From Clostridiales bacterium UBA3678 (lineage in GTDB: Bacteria; Bacillota; Clostridia; TANB77; CAG-508), in assembly GCA_002372935.1 (NCBI GenBank), contig DFJF01000007.1, positions 1 to 33,228 on the forward strand: a stretch of 33,228 nucleotides of DNA, given 5' to 3'. The stretch's first letter is position 1. The number at the start of each line of letters is the position of its first letter. Made by a program: the position numbers and the translations under genes. Positions 24,626 through 31,048 of this stretch are shown here, piece by piece. The notes beneath the pieces are model-generated. The model was not told where the DNA came from. It did no database searches and saw nothing but the letters and a program-made list of their open reading frames with translations.

Positions 24626-24640
24626 GCACGAATATCGTGC
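24626..24640. promoter_or_regulatory. Palindromic operator, copy 2
   Basis: GCACGA-ATA-TCGTGC, a perfect 6+6 inverted repeat around a 3-nt centre, lies between the divergent XRE and leader/sigma promoters. Its core is identical to the copy at 23692. Confidence 0.75.
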
Positions 24641-24914
24641 TAGAACTTATTTTGTTGAGAATTAAGTAAAATATTCTCTATTTATAAGAAAAGTAAAATA
24701 AGAAAAAGTTTTATAAATTATAGTTTTTTTACTATATTTATCTATTTTTTTCCATAAAAGTCTATTTTTTACCAAGTTAAAATGCCAAATAATATCAATA
24801 AAAGTAATTTATAATATACATAAAATGTTTTACGAAAATAAAAAATACACTTTTCATAAAATATTTTGTGCTTTTCGCAAAATTTGACAAATTTCGCAAA
24901 AAAAATGTGGTATT
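24641..24914 (+). promoter_or_regulatory. A/T-rich control region with repeated TTTCGCAAAA boxes
   Basis: About 270 bases with no gene. TTTCGCAAAA occurs at 24873-24882 and 24892-24901, on either side of a TTGACA (24884-24889). A TATTAT follows at 24911-24916, giving an unusually long 21-base spacer, so this promoter may need a DNA-distorting activator, or its -10 may lie elsewhere. The paired boxes look like operator sites. Confidence 0.45.
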
Positions 24915-24992
24915 ATGTTGGCGATTTCTAAAGATAAAATCCATAAAGATACGAAAGATGTATCAATTTATATTGAAAAAGAGGTATTGAAG

Positions 24993-25052
24993 ATGGATTT
25001 TACTATAACTGAATTAAACTTTATAAAACACACAGTAATGTATAGAATGTAG
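24993..25052 (+). CDS. Candidate leader peptide 1
   Basis: A 19-codon frame starts at ATG 24993, eight bases after AAAGAGG, and ends at TAG 25050-25052. The same frame is open back to an ATG at 24915 (45 codons), but that ATG overlaps the candidate -10. Its last codons overlap the left arm of the following terminator hairpin, so a ribosome finishing or stalling here would decide whether the hairpin forms. No independent function is apparent. Confidence 0.4.
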   Translation: MDFTITELNFIKHTVMYRM

Positions 25053-25071
25053 ATTACTTGTGTGCTTTTTT
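25029..25071 (+). terminator. Terminator/attenuator 1
   Basis: CACACAGTAAT (25029-25039) pairs with ATTACTTGTGTG (25053-25064) with one bulged T, followed by C and six T. It overlaps the end of leader peptide 1 and lies about 330 bases upstream of the sigma-like gene, so it looks like conditional termination. Confidence 0.75.
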
Positions 25072-25095
25072 GCTTTAAAAATGTAAATATCCAAT

Positions 25096-25200
25096 AAAAC
25101 ACTCACTATTTTGAAAGTCCCAAAGGAAAAAATAAAGGAGGTAGAAAGTAGCGTAGTGTTTTCTCTATTTACTACGCTTATGAAAGGTCGAGTAGTAAAT
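25096..25200 (+). promoter_or_regulatory. Leader RNA with three mutually exclusive stems
   Basis: Three perfect stems share bases. Stem A pairs AAAACACT (25096-25103) with AGTGTTTT (25155-25162). Stem B pairs AGCGTAGT (25150-25157) with ACTACGCT (25171-25178). Stem C pairs ATTTACTAC (25167-25175) with GTAGTAAAT (25192-25200). A excludes B, and B excludes C. A strong AAAGGAGG (25134-25141) sits between. This is the classic build of a ribosome-controlled attenuator. Confidence 0.65.
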
Positions 25201-25212
25201 TGGAGATTTTAA
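25156..25212 (+). CDS. Candidate leader peptide 2
   Basis: An 18-residue frame starts at GTG 25156 and ends at TAA 25210-25212, running through the arms of stems B and C. The GGAGG at 25137-25141 is 14 bases upstream, longer than ideal, so the start is uncertain. A ribosome on this frame would disrupt stem B and then stem C, changing the fold ahead of terminator 2. Confidence 0.35.
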   Translation: MFSLFTTLMKGRVVNWRF

Positions 25213-25253
25213 CATTTTTGAGTTATACAGAAATTAAATATAGATTAAAAAAA

Positions 25254-25291
25254 GGTATAAATAATCATTTCGATATTTATGCCTTTTTTTT
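25254..25291 (+). terminator. Terminator/attenuator 2
   Basis: GGTATAAATA (25254-25263) pairs with TATTTATGCC (25274-25283), with one G-T pair, preceded by seven A and followed by eight T. It lies 90 bases before the sigma-like gene with no gene of its own to end, so read-through must be regulated. Confidence 0.85.
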
Positions 25292-25328
25292 GTATATATT
25301 GCTGATTTTCTGTAATGGAAATCATAGT

Positions 25329-25372
25329 CCTCCGACTTTCATTCAATTTTCAAATTTGAAATTGAATGGAGG
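25329..25372 (+). promoter_or_regulatory. Hairpin abutting and partly masking the sigma-like gene ribosome site
   Basis: CATTCAATTT (25340-25349) pairs perfectly with AAATTGAATG (25359-25368), reaching into the GGAGG at 25368-25372. CCTC at 25329-25332 can pair with the rest of that site (25369-25372). When folded, the Shine-Dalgarno of the gene at 25381 would be hidden, adding translational control to the two attenuators. Confidence 0.6.
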
Positions 25373-25380
25373 TAATAGAA

Positions 25381-25902
25381 ATGGACGATAATGCGAAATG
25401 CTTTATCAAAATAAATAAGGGCTATTATGAGGAAATTACTTATAAAGAGTTAAAAGAACGAAGAAGAAAAGATAATACATATAAAAACAAAAAATTTATT
25501 TATATTCATAAGATGCTTATGGAAGTATCACAAGAAGAATACATAGATTATTTTCAAGAAATTGAAAGAAATAGATATGCAGAGAAAATATTAAAGAACT
25601 TTAGTGATATATCTATTGAACAACAGAAAAGAGTTAATGAAGATGACGATATGAAGACAAAAGATGTTGTTGCAGATCCAAATTGTAATGTTGAGTTTGA
25701 GGTTACAAGAAAAATTGAAGTTGAAAAATTAAAACAAGCATTATTAGAACTAACTGAAGATGAGTACAAAATAATAAAAGCATTGTTTTATGATGATAAA
25801 TCATTAAGAAATTATGCAGATAAAGTAGGAAAACATTATACAACAATACAATATCACAGAGATAAAATACTTGAAAAATTAAGAGAATTTTTAAAATTTT
25901 AA
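25381..25902 (+). CDS. Sigma-70 region 4-like regulator of the mobile element
   Basis: 173 residues from ATG 25381, nine bases after GGAGG; an ATG at 25366 overlaps that site and would be buried in the hairpin. The N-terminal part is basic and short (KELKERRRKDNTYKNKKF), followed by an acidic linker. The C-terminal domain has the region-4 form: LLELTEDEYKIIKALF, then LRNYADKVGKHYTTIQYHRDKILEKLREFL, a helix-turn-helix where EVGxS-type turns are replaced by DKVGKHY. Region 2 is not visible, so it is a partial sigma or a sigma-like activator, as in Tn916 Orf7-type proteins. It faces away from the XRE repressor and is preceded by two attenuators and a masked ribosome site, so it is likely the switch for downstream genes including the recombinases. 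Confidence 0.8.
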   Translation: MDDNAKCFIKINKGYYEEITYKELKERRRKDNTYKNKKFIYIHKMLMEVSQEEYIDYFQEIERNRYAEKILKNFSDISIEQQKRVNEDDDMKTKDVVADPNCNVEFEVTRKIEVEKLKQALLELTEDEYKIIKALFYDDKSLRNYADKVGKHYTTIQYHRDKILEKLREFLKF

Positions 25903-25939
25903 AAAAAATTAAAAAAATTTGAAATTTTTATCCTACAAA

Positions 25940-25979
25940 AGCCCCTTTTTTTCCTTTATGGAATAAGGGGTATTTTTTT
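25940..25979 (+). terminator. Intrinsic terminator after the sigma-like gene
   Basis: CCCCTT (25942-25947) pairs with AAGGGG (25965-25970), with more A/T pairs inside, followed by TATTTTTTT. The transcript of the structured RNA downstream therefore probably starts separately. Confidence 0.85.
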
Positions 25980-26013
25980 ATCCTTTCAAGTTTGAACTTT
26001 GACAATTGAATAA

Positions 26014-26240
26014 AATTCATTGGAAACACTATCAAATTGAGCCAGTTAAAGAATGGAATCAGAGCCATCTACTTAAATATTAGGTCGCTCCTAATAAGGC
26101 GAAGATGTTTGATAGAATGATACTTTTGCATAGTCATAGAACGAGCGTTAAAAGCGTCCCACGCAATGAGTGCAAGTCTGTTGCTAACAGGCAGGTGAAA
26201 TTCCTATGAGGCAATTTAGCGAATTGCTATCCAATGAATT
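26014..26240 (+). ncRNA. Structured RNA candidate of about 227 nt
   Basis: No gene fits this G/C-richer block, yet it folds in an ordered way. A perfect 10-bp stem closes it: AATTCATTGG (26014-26023) with CCAATGAATT (26231-26240). Inside, CTATCAAA (26029-26036) pairs with TTTGATAG (26108-26115), stacked on CATCT/AGATG (26066-26070/26103-26107) and a 7-bp hairpin TATTAGG/CCTAATA (26078-26096). A second arm has TTGCA/TGCAA (26126-26130/26171-26175) around a GCGT/ACGC hairpin (26154-26164). Further hairpins are CTGTT/AACAG (26178-26190) and GCAATT/AATTGC (26211-26227). Base composition differs sharply from the A/T-rich flanks, as expected of functional RNA. I cannot match it to a named family with confidence. 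Strand is assumed from neighbours. It may regulate the MazF/recombinase genes downstream or act as an independent RNA. Confidence 0.7.
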
Positions 26241-26285
26241 AGGGAGAGAGTAATTAAAGGAAATAATTAAAAAAAATAATATACA

Positions 26286-26312
26286 GGGCTATCTTGTTAT
26301 TTGAGATAGCCC
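26286..26312 (+). promoter_or_regulatory. Strong hairpin before the small membrane protein
   Basis: GGGCTATCT (26286-26294) pairs perfectly with AGATAGCCC (26304-26312) over a 9-nt loop. No T run follows, so it is not a simple terminator. It may stabilise the transcript, end the structured RNA by processing, or be an operator. Confidence 0.5.
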
Positions 26313-26338
26313 ATAATAGAAAAAGAAAGGTTGAGATT

Positions 26339-26545
26339 ATGTTGGACAAAATTGCAATGATAACTTTACTTATAATTATGATTATATTTTTTCTAGCAGT
26401 TGTTTTTACATATTTAATTATATTAGGTGCAGATAAATCAGAAACTGCAGAAGAAAAAGAAATTGAAGATCAAGAACAAATGGAATATTTAAAGAAATGT
26501 AGAGATGAAAGAAAAGGCAAACATAATGGAAAGAAATATAACTAG
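26339..26545 (+). CDS. Small single-pass membrane protein upstream of MazF
   Basis: 68 residues from ATG 26339 (AAAGAAAGG site). A single long membrane helix (about 6-32, ITLLIIMIIFFLAVVFTYLI) is followed by a highly charged tail (AEEKEIEDQEQMEYLKKCRDERKG). The stop is 20 bases inside the MazF-type gene, so the two are translationally coupled. It is not a recognisable MazE antitoxin: no AbrB or ribbon-helix-helix pattern. It could tether or inhibit the toxin, but this is only suggested by the overlap. Confidence 0.65.
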   Translation: MLDKIAMITLLIIMIIFFLAVVFTYLIILGADKSETAEEKEIEDQEQMEYLKKCRDERKGKHNGKKYN

Positions 26546-26882
26546 AGGAGATATATTTTATGCTAATTTAGATGGAACAATAGGAAGTGAACAATCTGGA
26601 ATTAGACCTGTAATAGTAGTACAAAATGATGTTGGAAACAAATATAGTCCAACAACAATAATTGTTCCACTAACAAAGAAAGTTAGATTAAAAATAAATC
26701 AGCCTACACATTTTTGGATAAATCCATTTGGAAATATTAGATTTGATTCAATTGTATTAACAGAGCAAATAAGAGTTATAGACAAAAGTAGATTAAAAGA
26801 AAAAATAGGAGTTATGAATAATAAAGCAATGCAAGAAATTGATAATAAAATTTTAATAGCATTGGGATTAAAACAAATTTAG
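26526..26882 (+). CDS. MazF/PemK-family endoribonuclease toxin
   Basis: 118 residues from ATG 26526. Family hallmarks in order: RGDIFYANLDGTIGSEQSG, RPVIVVQND, SPTTIIVPLTKK, then SIVLTEQIRVIDKSRL and the C-terminal helix. The conserved Arg after the GSEQ loop and the Thr of TTIIVPL match the catalytic pair of MazF enzymes, which cut single-stranded RNA at short motifs. The usual MazE antitoxin gene is missing directly upstream; the overlapping gene is a small membrane protein. An AbrB-fold protein exists in the element (23424) but far away. It may stabilise the mobile element as an addiction module or act within its control circuit. Confidence 0.88.
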   Translation: MERNITRGDIFYANLDGTIGSEQSGIRPVIVVQNDVGNKYSPTTIIVPLTKKVRLKINQPTHFWINPFGNIRFDSIVLTEQIRVIDKSRLKEKIGVMNNKAMQEIDNKILIALGLKQI

Positions 26883-26911
26883 GGAGTAGTGAAATATCTA
26901 CTTCTTTTTTA
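26882..26911 (+). terminator. Intrinsic terminator after MazF
   Basis: GGGAGTAG (26882-26889) pairs with CTACTTCT (26898-26905), with two G-T pairs, followed by a T run. It starts right at the MazF stop codon. Confidence 0.7.
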
Positions 26912-26933
26912 TATATGAAAGGATAGATGAATT

Positions 26934-27338
26934 ATGGAATTAAATGAATATAAACAAATAAAAAATAGGAGATATTCGCCTAAAGAAGTATTAGCACATT
27001 TTATTATTAGTAATGGAGATGTAGTTAATAAAGAATTTAATAGTATGGTGTCATCTTTAGAAAATACATTTATAAAAAACATAAATAATAGAACAATATT
27101 GGAAAAAGTAGATATTACTTTGCTGAAAAAGATTGAAAATTATTGGAGTTTATCAATAGGACAAGCAATGGCTTATGGAATGATAGTATTTTTTAATTTA
27201 GGATTTGAAAACAAAGAGTTCACGGAAAAAGAAATTACAGATATGTTTGTATATGTTATGAAATTATATTCTCCAGATAATGCAGTAGAATTTGTAAGAA
27301 CAAAATTTAATGCTAAAGACAACATAGAGAACAGGTAG
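26934..27338 (+). CDS. Unknown 134-residue protein
   Basis: The start is ATG 26934 after GAAAGGATAG. Helix-rich, soluble, with aromatic and hydrophobic segments (YSPKEVLAHFIISNGD, YWSLSIGQAMAYGMIVFF). No catalytic or DNA-binding motif recognised. It lies eight bases upstream of the next small gene and within the block preceding the recombinases, so it could be an excision or regulatory accessory protein; the sequence does not prove this. Confidence 0.7.
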   Translation: MELNEYKQIKNRRYSPKEVLAHFIISNGDVVNKEFNSMVSSLENTFIKNINNRTILEKVDITLLKKIENYWSLSIGQAMAYGMIVFFNLGFENKEFTEKEITDMFVYVMKLYSPDNAVEFVRTKFNAKDNIENR

Positions 27339-27346
27339 GTGTTGTT

Positions 27347-27622
27347 ATGAATAATGTAGATTTTGAACTATTGGAAAGAAAATTAAACAAATGTAAAAAT
27401 ATAAAATTAGAAGATGTTGATATAAATACTGTAGATGATTTAGATAATATAAAAATAAATAGAAAAAAATCAAGCAATGAAAGAATAATAGATTTTATAA
27501 ATAATTCGGCTAATCCATATATTTTTAAAGTAAGTGGTCGATTAGTTAAATTTGAATTTTCCAATAATGAAGATACAGCAGAGAACTGTCTTACTAAAGT
27601 AATAAAAAATTTATACCAATAA
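27347..27622 (+). CDS. Small protein of a family found next to serine recombinases
   Basis: 91 residues from ATG 27347 (GTAGGTG site). The N-terminal part is acidic with IDxxTVDDLDNI; the C-terminal part, RIIDFINNSANPYIFKVSGR then VKFEFSNNEDTAENCL, resembles short proteins encoded just upstream of large serine recombinases in clostridial elements (I believe the DUF6870 group, from memory). Function is unknown; a recombination directionality factor or recombinase regulator would fit the position. Confidence 0.6.
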   Translation: MNNVDFELLERKLNKCKNIKLEDVDINTVDDLDNIKINRKKSSNERIIDFINNSANPYIFKVSGRLVKFEFSNNEDTAENCLTKVIKNLYQ

Positions 27623-27633
27623 CTCTATTTGTC

Positions 27634-27662
27634 AATTGTGTAATCTAAAAAATCACACAATT
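27634..27662 (+). promoter_or_regulatory. Hairpin in the recombinase upstream region
   Basis: AATTGTGT (27634-27641) pairs perfectly with ACACAATT (27655-27662). It lies between the small accessory gene and the first recombinase. There is no clear T run, so it is more likely an operator or a weak attenuator than a terminator. Confidence 0.4.
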
Positions 27663-27723
27663 CAAAAATAATCTGAACCTCTATAAAATTAAAATAAATT
27701 TAGAAGAAAAAGAGGTGCATATT

Positions 27724-29376
27724 ATGCCTAGAAGAAGTAAAAAAGATATTTTAGGTACAAACAAAAATACTTGGAAAGCAGGAGTTTATTGTAGATTATC
27801 AAGTGATGATGGAGATAATGCAGAGTCAGATAGTATAAAAAATCAAAGAGAACTAATTACATATTACTTAAAAAAAGAAGAAAATTTAAAAATTGTTGAT
27901 TTTTATGCTGACGATGGATTTAGTGGTACAAGTTTTAATAGACCAGAATTTAAAAGAATGTTTAATGATATGGTCAATGGAAAAATAAACACAATAATTG
28001 TTAAGGATTTATCGAGATTTGGAAGAAACTATTTAGAAGTTGGAAATTATATTGAACAAATATTTCCTATATATAATATAAGATTTATTGCAATAAATGA
28101 TAATGTTGATAGTTATAAAGATCCAAAATCTATTAACAATGTAATTGTTCCATTTAAAAACTTAATGAATGATGAGTATGCAAGAGATATTTCTAATAAA
28201 GTAAAAAGTGTATTGCTTTCAAAATCACGAAATGGACAATTTGTAGGTGGAACGACACCTTATGGATATATGAAAGACCCTAATGATATACATCATTTAA
28301 TAATAAATGAAGATGAGGCAAAAAATGTAAAATTAATATATCAAATGGCTTTAAATGGAGATGGAATATTAAAAATCTGTAAGTATTTAAACAATAATAA
28401 TATCTTATGTAGAAAGGAAATACAAAGAAGAAATAAATATAGTATAGATTTAAATTCAACGACAGAAGATTCAAAATATAAATGGAGCAAAACAACAGTA
28501 AGCAATGTATTAACAAATGAAACATATATTGGAAACCTAGTTTATAACAGAACAGGCTCAGTTAGCTATAAAAATAGAAAGCAAATTTCAAAACCTAAAG
28601 AAGAATGGATTATAGTACAAAATACACACGAGGGAATTGTAGATAAGAAAGATTTTGAAAAAGTTAGTGAATTTATAGATAGTAGAAAATGTAATAGAAA
28701 AAAGCCATCTCAACCATCAATTTATGGATGGAAAATAAAATGTGCTGATTGTGGACACGCTATGTGTAGAATGGAAGATTATAGAAATAACAGAGCGTGT
28801 TCCAATTTCTACTGCAGAAGTTACAAAACTCAAAGTGATGTATGTTCTCCACATAAGATAAAGACTTCTGATTTAAATGAAATTGTTTTGAAGTCTATAC
28901 TATTTCAAGTTAGATTAGTAATTGATTTAGAAAAAGCAATAGAAAAAATAAAGAAAAAAGGTACAGAAGAACAAATTGAGAAAAAATACTTTAATGAGAT
29001 TAAAAAGTTGAATAATGATATTGATAAATATAAAAAACTAAAAAAATCTTCTTATGAGGATTGGAAATTTGAAAAAATAACAAAAGAAGAATATTTAAAT
29101 TATTCAAAAGATTACGATGAAAGAATTGGAACATTAGAAAAAGAAATTGAAGCACTAAAAAATATTTATATAGATAAAATGAATGAATTAAAAAAAGACG
29201 ATTATTGGATAGAACATTTTAAACGAAATAAAAATCTAAAATCATTATCTAAAGAAGTAATAAATGAAATTGTGGATACTATATATGTTCACGAAGATGG
29301 AAATGTAACTATAAAATTTAAATATCAAGATGAATATGAAAAGTCATTAGAATTTATAAGTAGGGAGATGAATTAA
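27724..29376 (+). CDS. Large serine recombinase 1
   Basis: 550 residues from ATG 27724 (GAGGTG site); a GTG three codons earlier lies inside the ribosome site. The N-terminal resolvase domain has YCRLSSDDGD with catalytic Ser26 (RxS context), then DGFSGTSFNRPEF and VKDLSRFGRNYLEVG. The recombinase domain follows (GTTPYGYMKDP, YKWSKTTVSNVLTNETYIG). A zinc ribbon (CADCGHAMC...CSNFYC) and a coiled-coil segment (about 405-490) complete the DNA-binding and synapsis parts. Such enzymes insert or excise mobile elements without host factors. The stop codon is directly followed by the ATG of a similar recombinase, a tight pair. Confidence 0.95.
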   Translation: MPRRSKKDILGTNKNTWKAGVYCRLSSDDGDNAESDSIKNQRELITYYLKKEENLKIVDFYADDGFSGTSFNRPEFKRMFNDMVNGKINTIIVKDLSRFGRNYLEVGNYIEQIFPIYNIRFIAINDNVDSYKDPKSINNVIVPFKNLMNDEYARDISNKVKSVLLSKSRNGQFVGGTTPYGYMKDPNDIHHLIINEDEAKNVKLIYQMALNGDGILKICKYLNNNNILCRKEIQRRNKYSIDLNSTTEDSKYKWSKTTVSNVLTNETYIGNLVYNRTGSVSYKNRKQISKPKEEWIIVQNTHEGIVDKKDFEKVSEFIDSRKCNRKKPSQPSIYGWKIKCADCGHAMCRMEDYRNNRACSNFYCRSYKTQSDVCSPHKIKTSDLNEIVLKSILFQVRLVIDLEKAIEKIKKKGTEEQIEKKYFNEIKKLNNDIDKYKKLKKSSYEDWKFEKITKEEYLNYSKDYDERIGTLEKEIEALKNIYIDKMNELKKDDYWIEHFKRNKNLKSLSKEVINEIVDTIYVHEDGNVTIKFKYQDEYEKSLEFISREMN

Positions 29377-30975
29377 ATGAGTAAATGGAATACAGCAGTA
29401 TATTTAAGATTATCAAGTGATGATGGAGAAAAAGAAGAATCAAATAGTATAACAAATCAAAAAGAGTTAATTAACTTATATTTGCAGAAAGAAAAGGATT
29501 TAAAAGTAAAAGACTACTATATTGATGATGGATTTACAGGGACAGATTTTGAAAGACCAGATTTTAAAAGATTACTTGTTGATATAAAAAATGGACAAAT
29601 TAATACAATAATTGTTAAGGATTTATCAAGACTTGGGAGAAATTATATAGAGGTAGGAAATTATTTAGAAGAAATTTTCCCTCTATATAATATAAGATTT
29701 ATTGCAATAAATGATAATATAGATAGTTATAAAGATCCAAAATCAGTTAACAACATAATAGTTCCATTTAAAAATTTGATGAATGATGAATATGCAAGAG
29801 ATATTTCTAATAAAGTAAAGAGTGTTTTAAATACTAAAAGAGCAAAAGGAGAATTTGTAGGTCTTTCTGCTCCCTATGGATATTTAAAAGACCCTAATGA
29901 TAAACATAAATTTATTGTTGATAAAAAAACTGGTAAAGTTGTTAAGAAAATATTTAGAATGATTTTAAATGGAAAAAGTAAAAAAGAAATAGCAAATGAA
30001 TTAAATCAATGTGGGATTTTGCCACCTGCTTTATATAAAATGAATGAATCAATAGCAAAATCCAAAAAAACAGAAACAATGGGATTATGGAATACAAAAA
30101 TGATAGATAGAATATTACATAATCGAGCATATACAGGAGATTTAATACAAGGTAAGCGAAAAAGAATAAGTCATAAAGTGCATAAATTAGTGATAAACGA
30201 CAAAGAAGATTGGATTATTTGTCCTGCACATCATATTCCATTGATAAGTAAAGAAGAATTTGAACAAGTACAAAACATTATATATAGTAGAGATATAAGA
30301 ATAAATAAAAATGAAGAATATGATATTTTTTCTGGACATTTAAAATGTAATGAATGTGGTAGAACATTGACAATTAGAAAATCAAAAAAATATTCATATT
30401 ATTATTGCACATCTTATTTAAAAATGAAAGAGTGTTCAAAACATACTACAAATAAAAATGAATTAGAAAAAACTGTTTTAAAAATTGTAAATAATCAAAT
30501 TGATTTAATTATAGAAATGGACAAAAAGATAGAACAGATAACAAAAGAAAATAAAGTAAACTATGATTATGAAATATTAAATCGTAGATTAAATGAAGTA
30601 GATAATGAAATAAATAAAAATGAGACACTAAAGAAATCACTTATGAATGATTATTATAATAATTATATAAGTAAAGATGAATATGATGAATATTATAATG
30701 AATACAATTGTAAGTTAGTTAAATATTATAAACAAAAAAATCAAATAAAAAAGAAACTAGAGAAACTAGGATATAAATCTAAAGAAAACAAAGAATGGGT
30801 AAAGAAATTTATAAAAAATCACAATATGGAATATCTTACAAAAGAAATAATTGACGATTTAGTCGATAATATTTTTGTATTAGAAAATGGAGATTTGAGA
30901 GTAGTATTTAAATATCAAGATGAATTTTTTGAAGCAAAAGACTTTATAAACAAAAATAAATGTGCTATAATGTAA
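29377..30975 (+). CDS. Large serine recombinase 2
   Basis: 532 residues. The start ATG follows the previous stop codon with no gap (GGGAG site inside recombinase 1). The domain order is the same: YLRLSSDDGE with catalytic Ser13, DGFTGTDFERPDF, VKDLSRLGRNYIEVG, then APYGYLKDP, a zinc ribbon (CNECGRTL...YYCTSY) and a coiled coil. The first 160 residues are strikingly similar to recombinase 1 (shared IRFIAINDN, SYKDPKS, VPFKNLMNDEYARDISNK), while the DNA-binding parts have diverged. This points to an old duplication and a heteromeric pair, similar in logic to CcrA/CcrB of staphylococcal cassettes. It ends 73 bases before rbgA, so the element edge is here. Confidence 0.95.
   Translation: MSKWNTAVYLRLSSDDGEKEESNSITNQKELINLYLQKEKDLKVKDYYIDDGFTGTDFERPDFKRLLVDIKNGQINTIIVKDLSRLGRNYIEVGNYLEEIFPLYNIRFIAINDNIDSYKDPKSVNNIIVPFKNLMNDEYARDISNKVKSVLNTKRAKGEFVGLSAPYGYLKDPNDKHKFIVDKKTGKVVKKIFRMILNGKSKKEIANELNQCGILPPALYKMNESIAKSKKTETMGLWNTKMIDRILHNRAYTGDLIQGKRKRISHKVHKLVINDKEDWIICPAHHIPLISKEEFEQVQNIIYSRDIRINKNEEYDIFSGHLKCNECGRTLTIRKSKKYSYYYCTSYLKMKECSKHTTNKNELEKTVLKIVNNQIDLIIEMDKKIEQITKENKVNYDYEILNRRLNEVDNEINKNETLKKSLMNDYYNNYISKDEYDEYYNEYNCKLVKYYKQKNQIKKKLEKLGYKSKENKEWVKKFIKNHNMEYLTKEIIDDLVDNIFVLENGDLRVVFKYQDEFFEAKDFINKNKCAIM
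30943..30971 (+). promoter_or_regulatory. Promoter inside the recombinase 3' end, reading into rbgA
   Basis: TTTATA (30943-30948), 17 bases, then TATAAT (30966-30971) with an extended TG-n. It overlaps the last codons of recombinase 2 and would drive rbgA, so after insertion the host gene is served from the element edge. Confidence 0.6.
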
Positions 30976-31048
30976 GAGCCAAAAGTGTTTGAATTGATTT
31001 TTATAATATATTTAAAGTCAATTTAGATATTAGAAAAGGAGTTTTTTG

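Noticed and set aside
25200..25391. 63-codon frame across the attenuator and the sigma-like gene leader
   Set aside because: It runs through the terminator and hairpin sequence, whose structure explains the region better.
26014..26240. Group II intron or T-box reading of the structured block
   Set aside because: No intron 5' GUGYG start, no domain V, no reverse transcriptase, and no T-box TGGNACCGCG-type motif.
1..30975. Conjugation genes expected for an integrative conjugative element
   Set aside because: No relaxase, coupling protein or secretion ATPase could be recognised, so the element is not called conjugative from this window.
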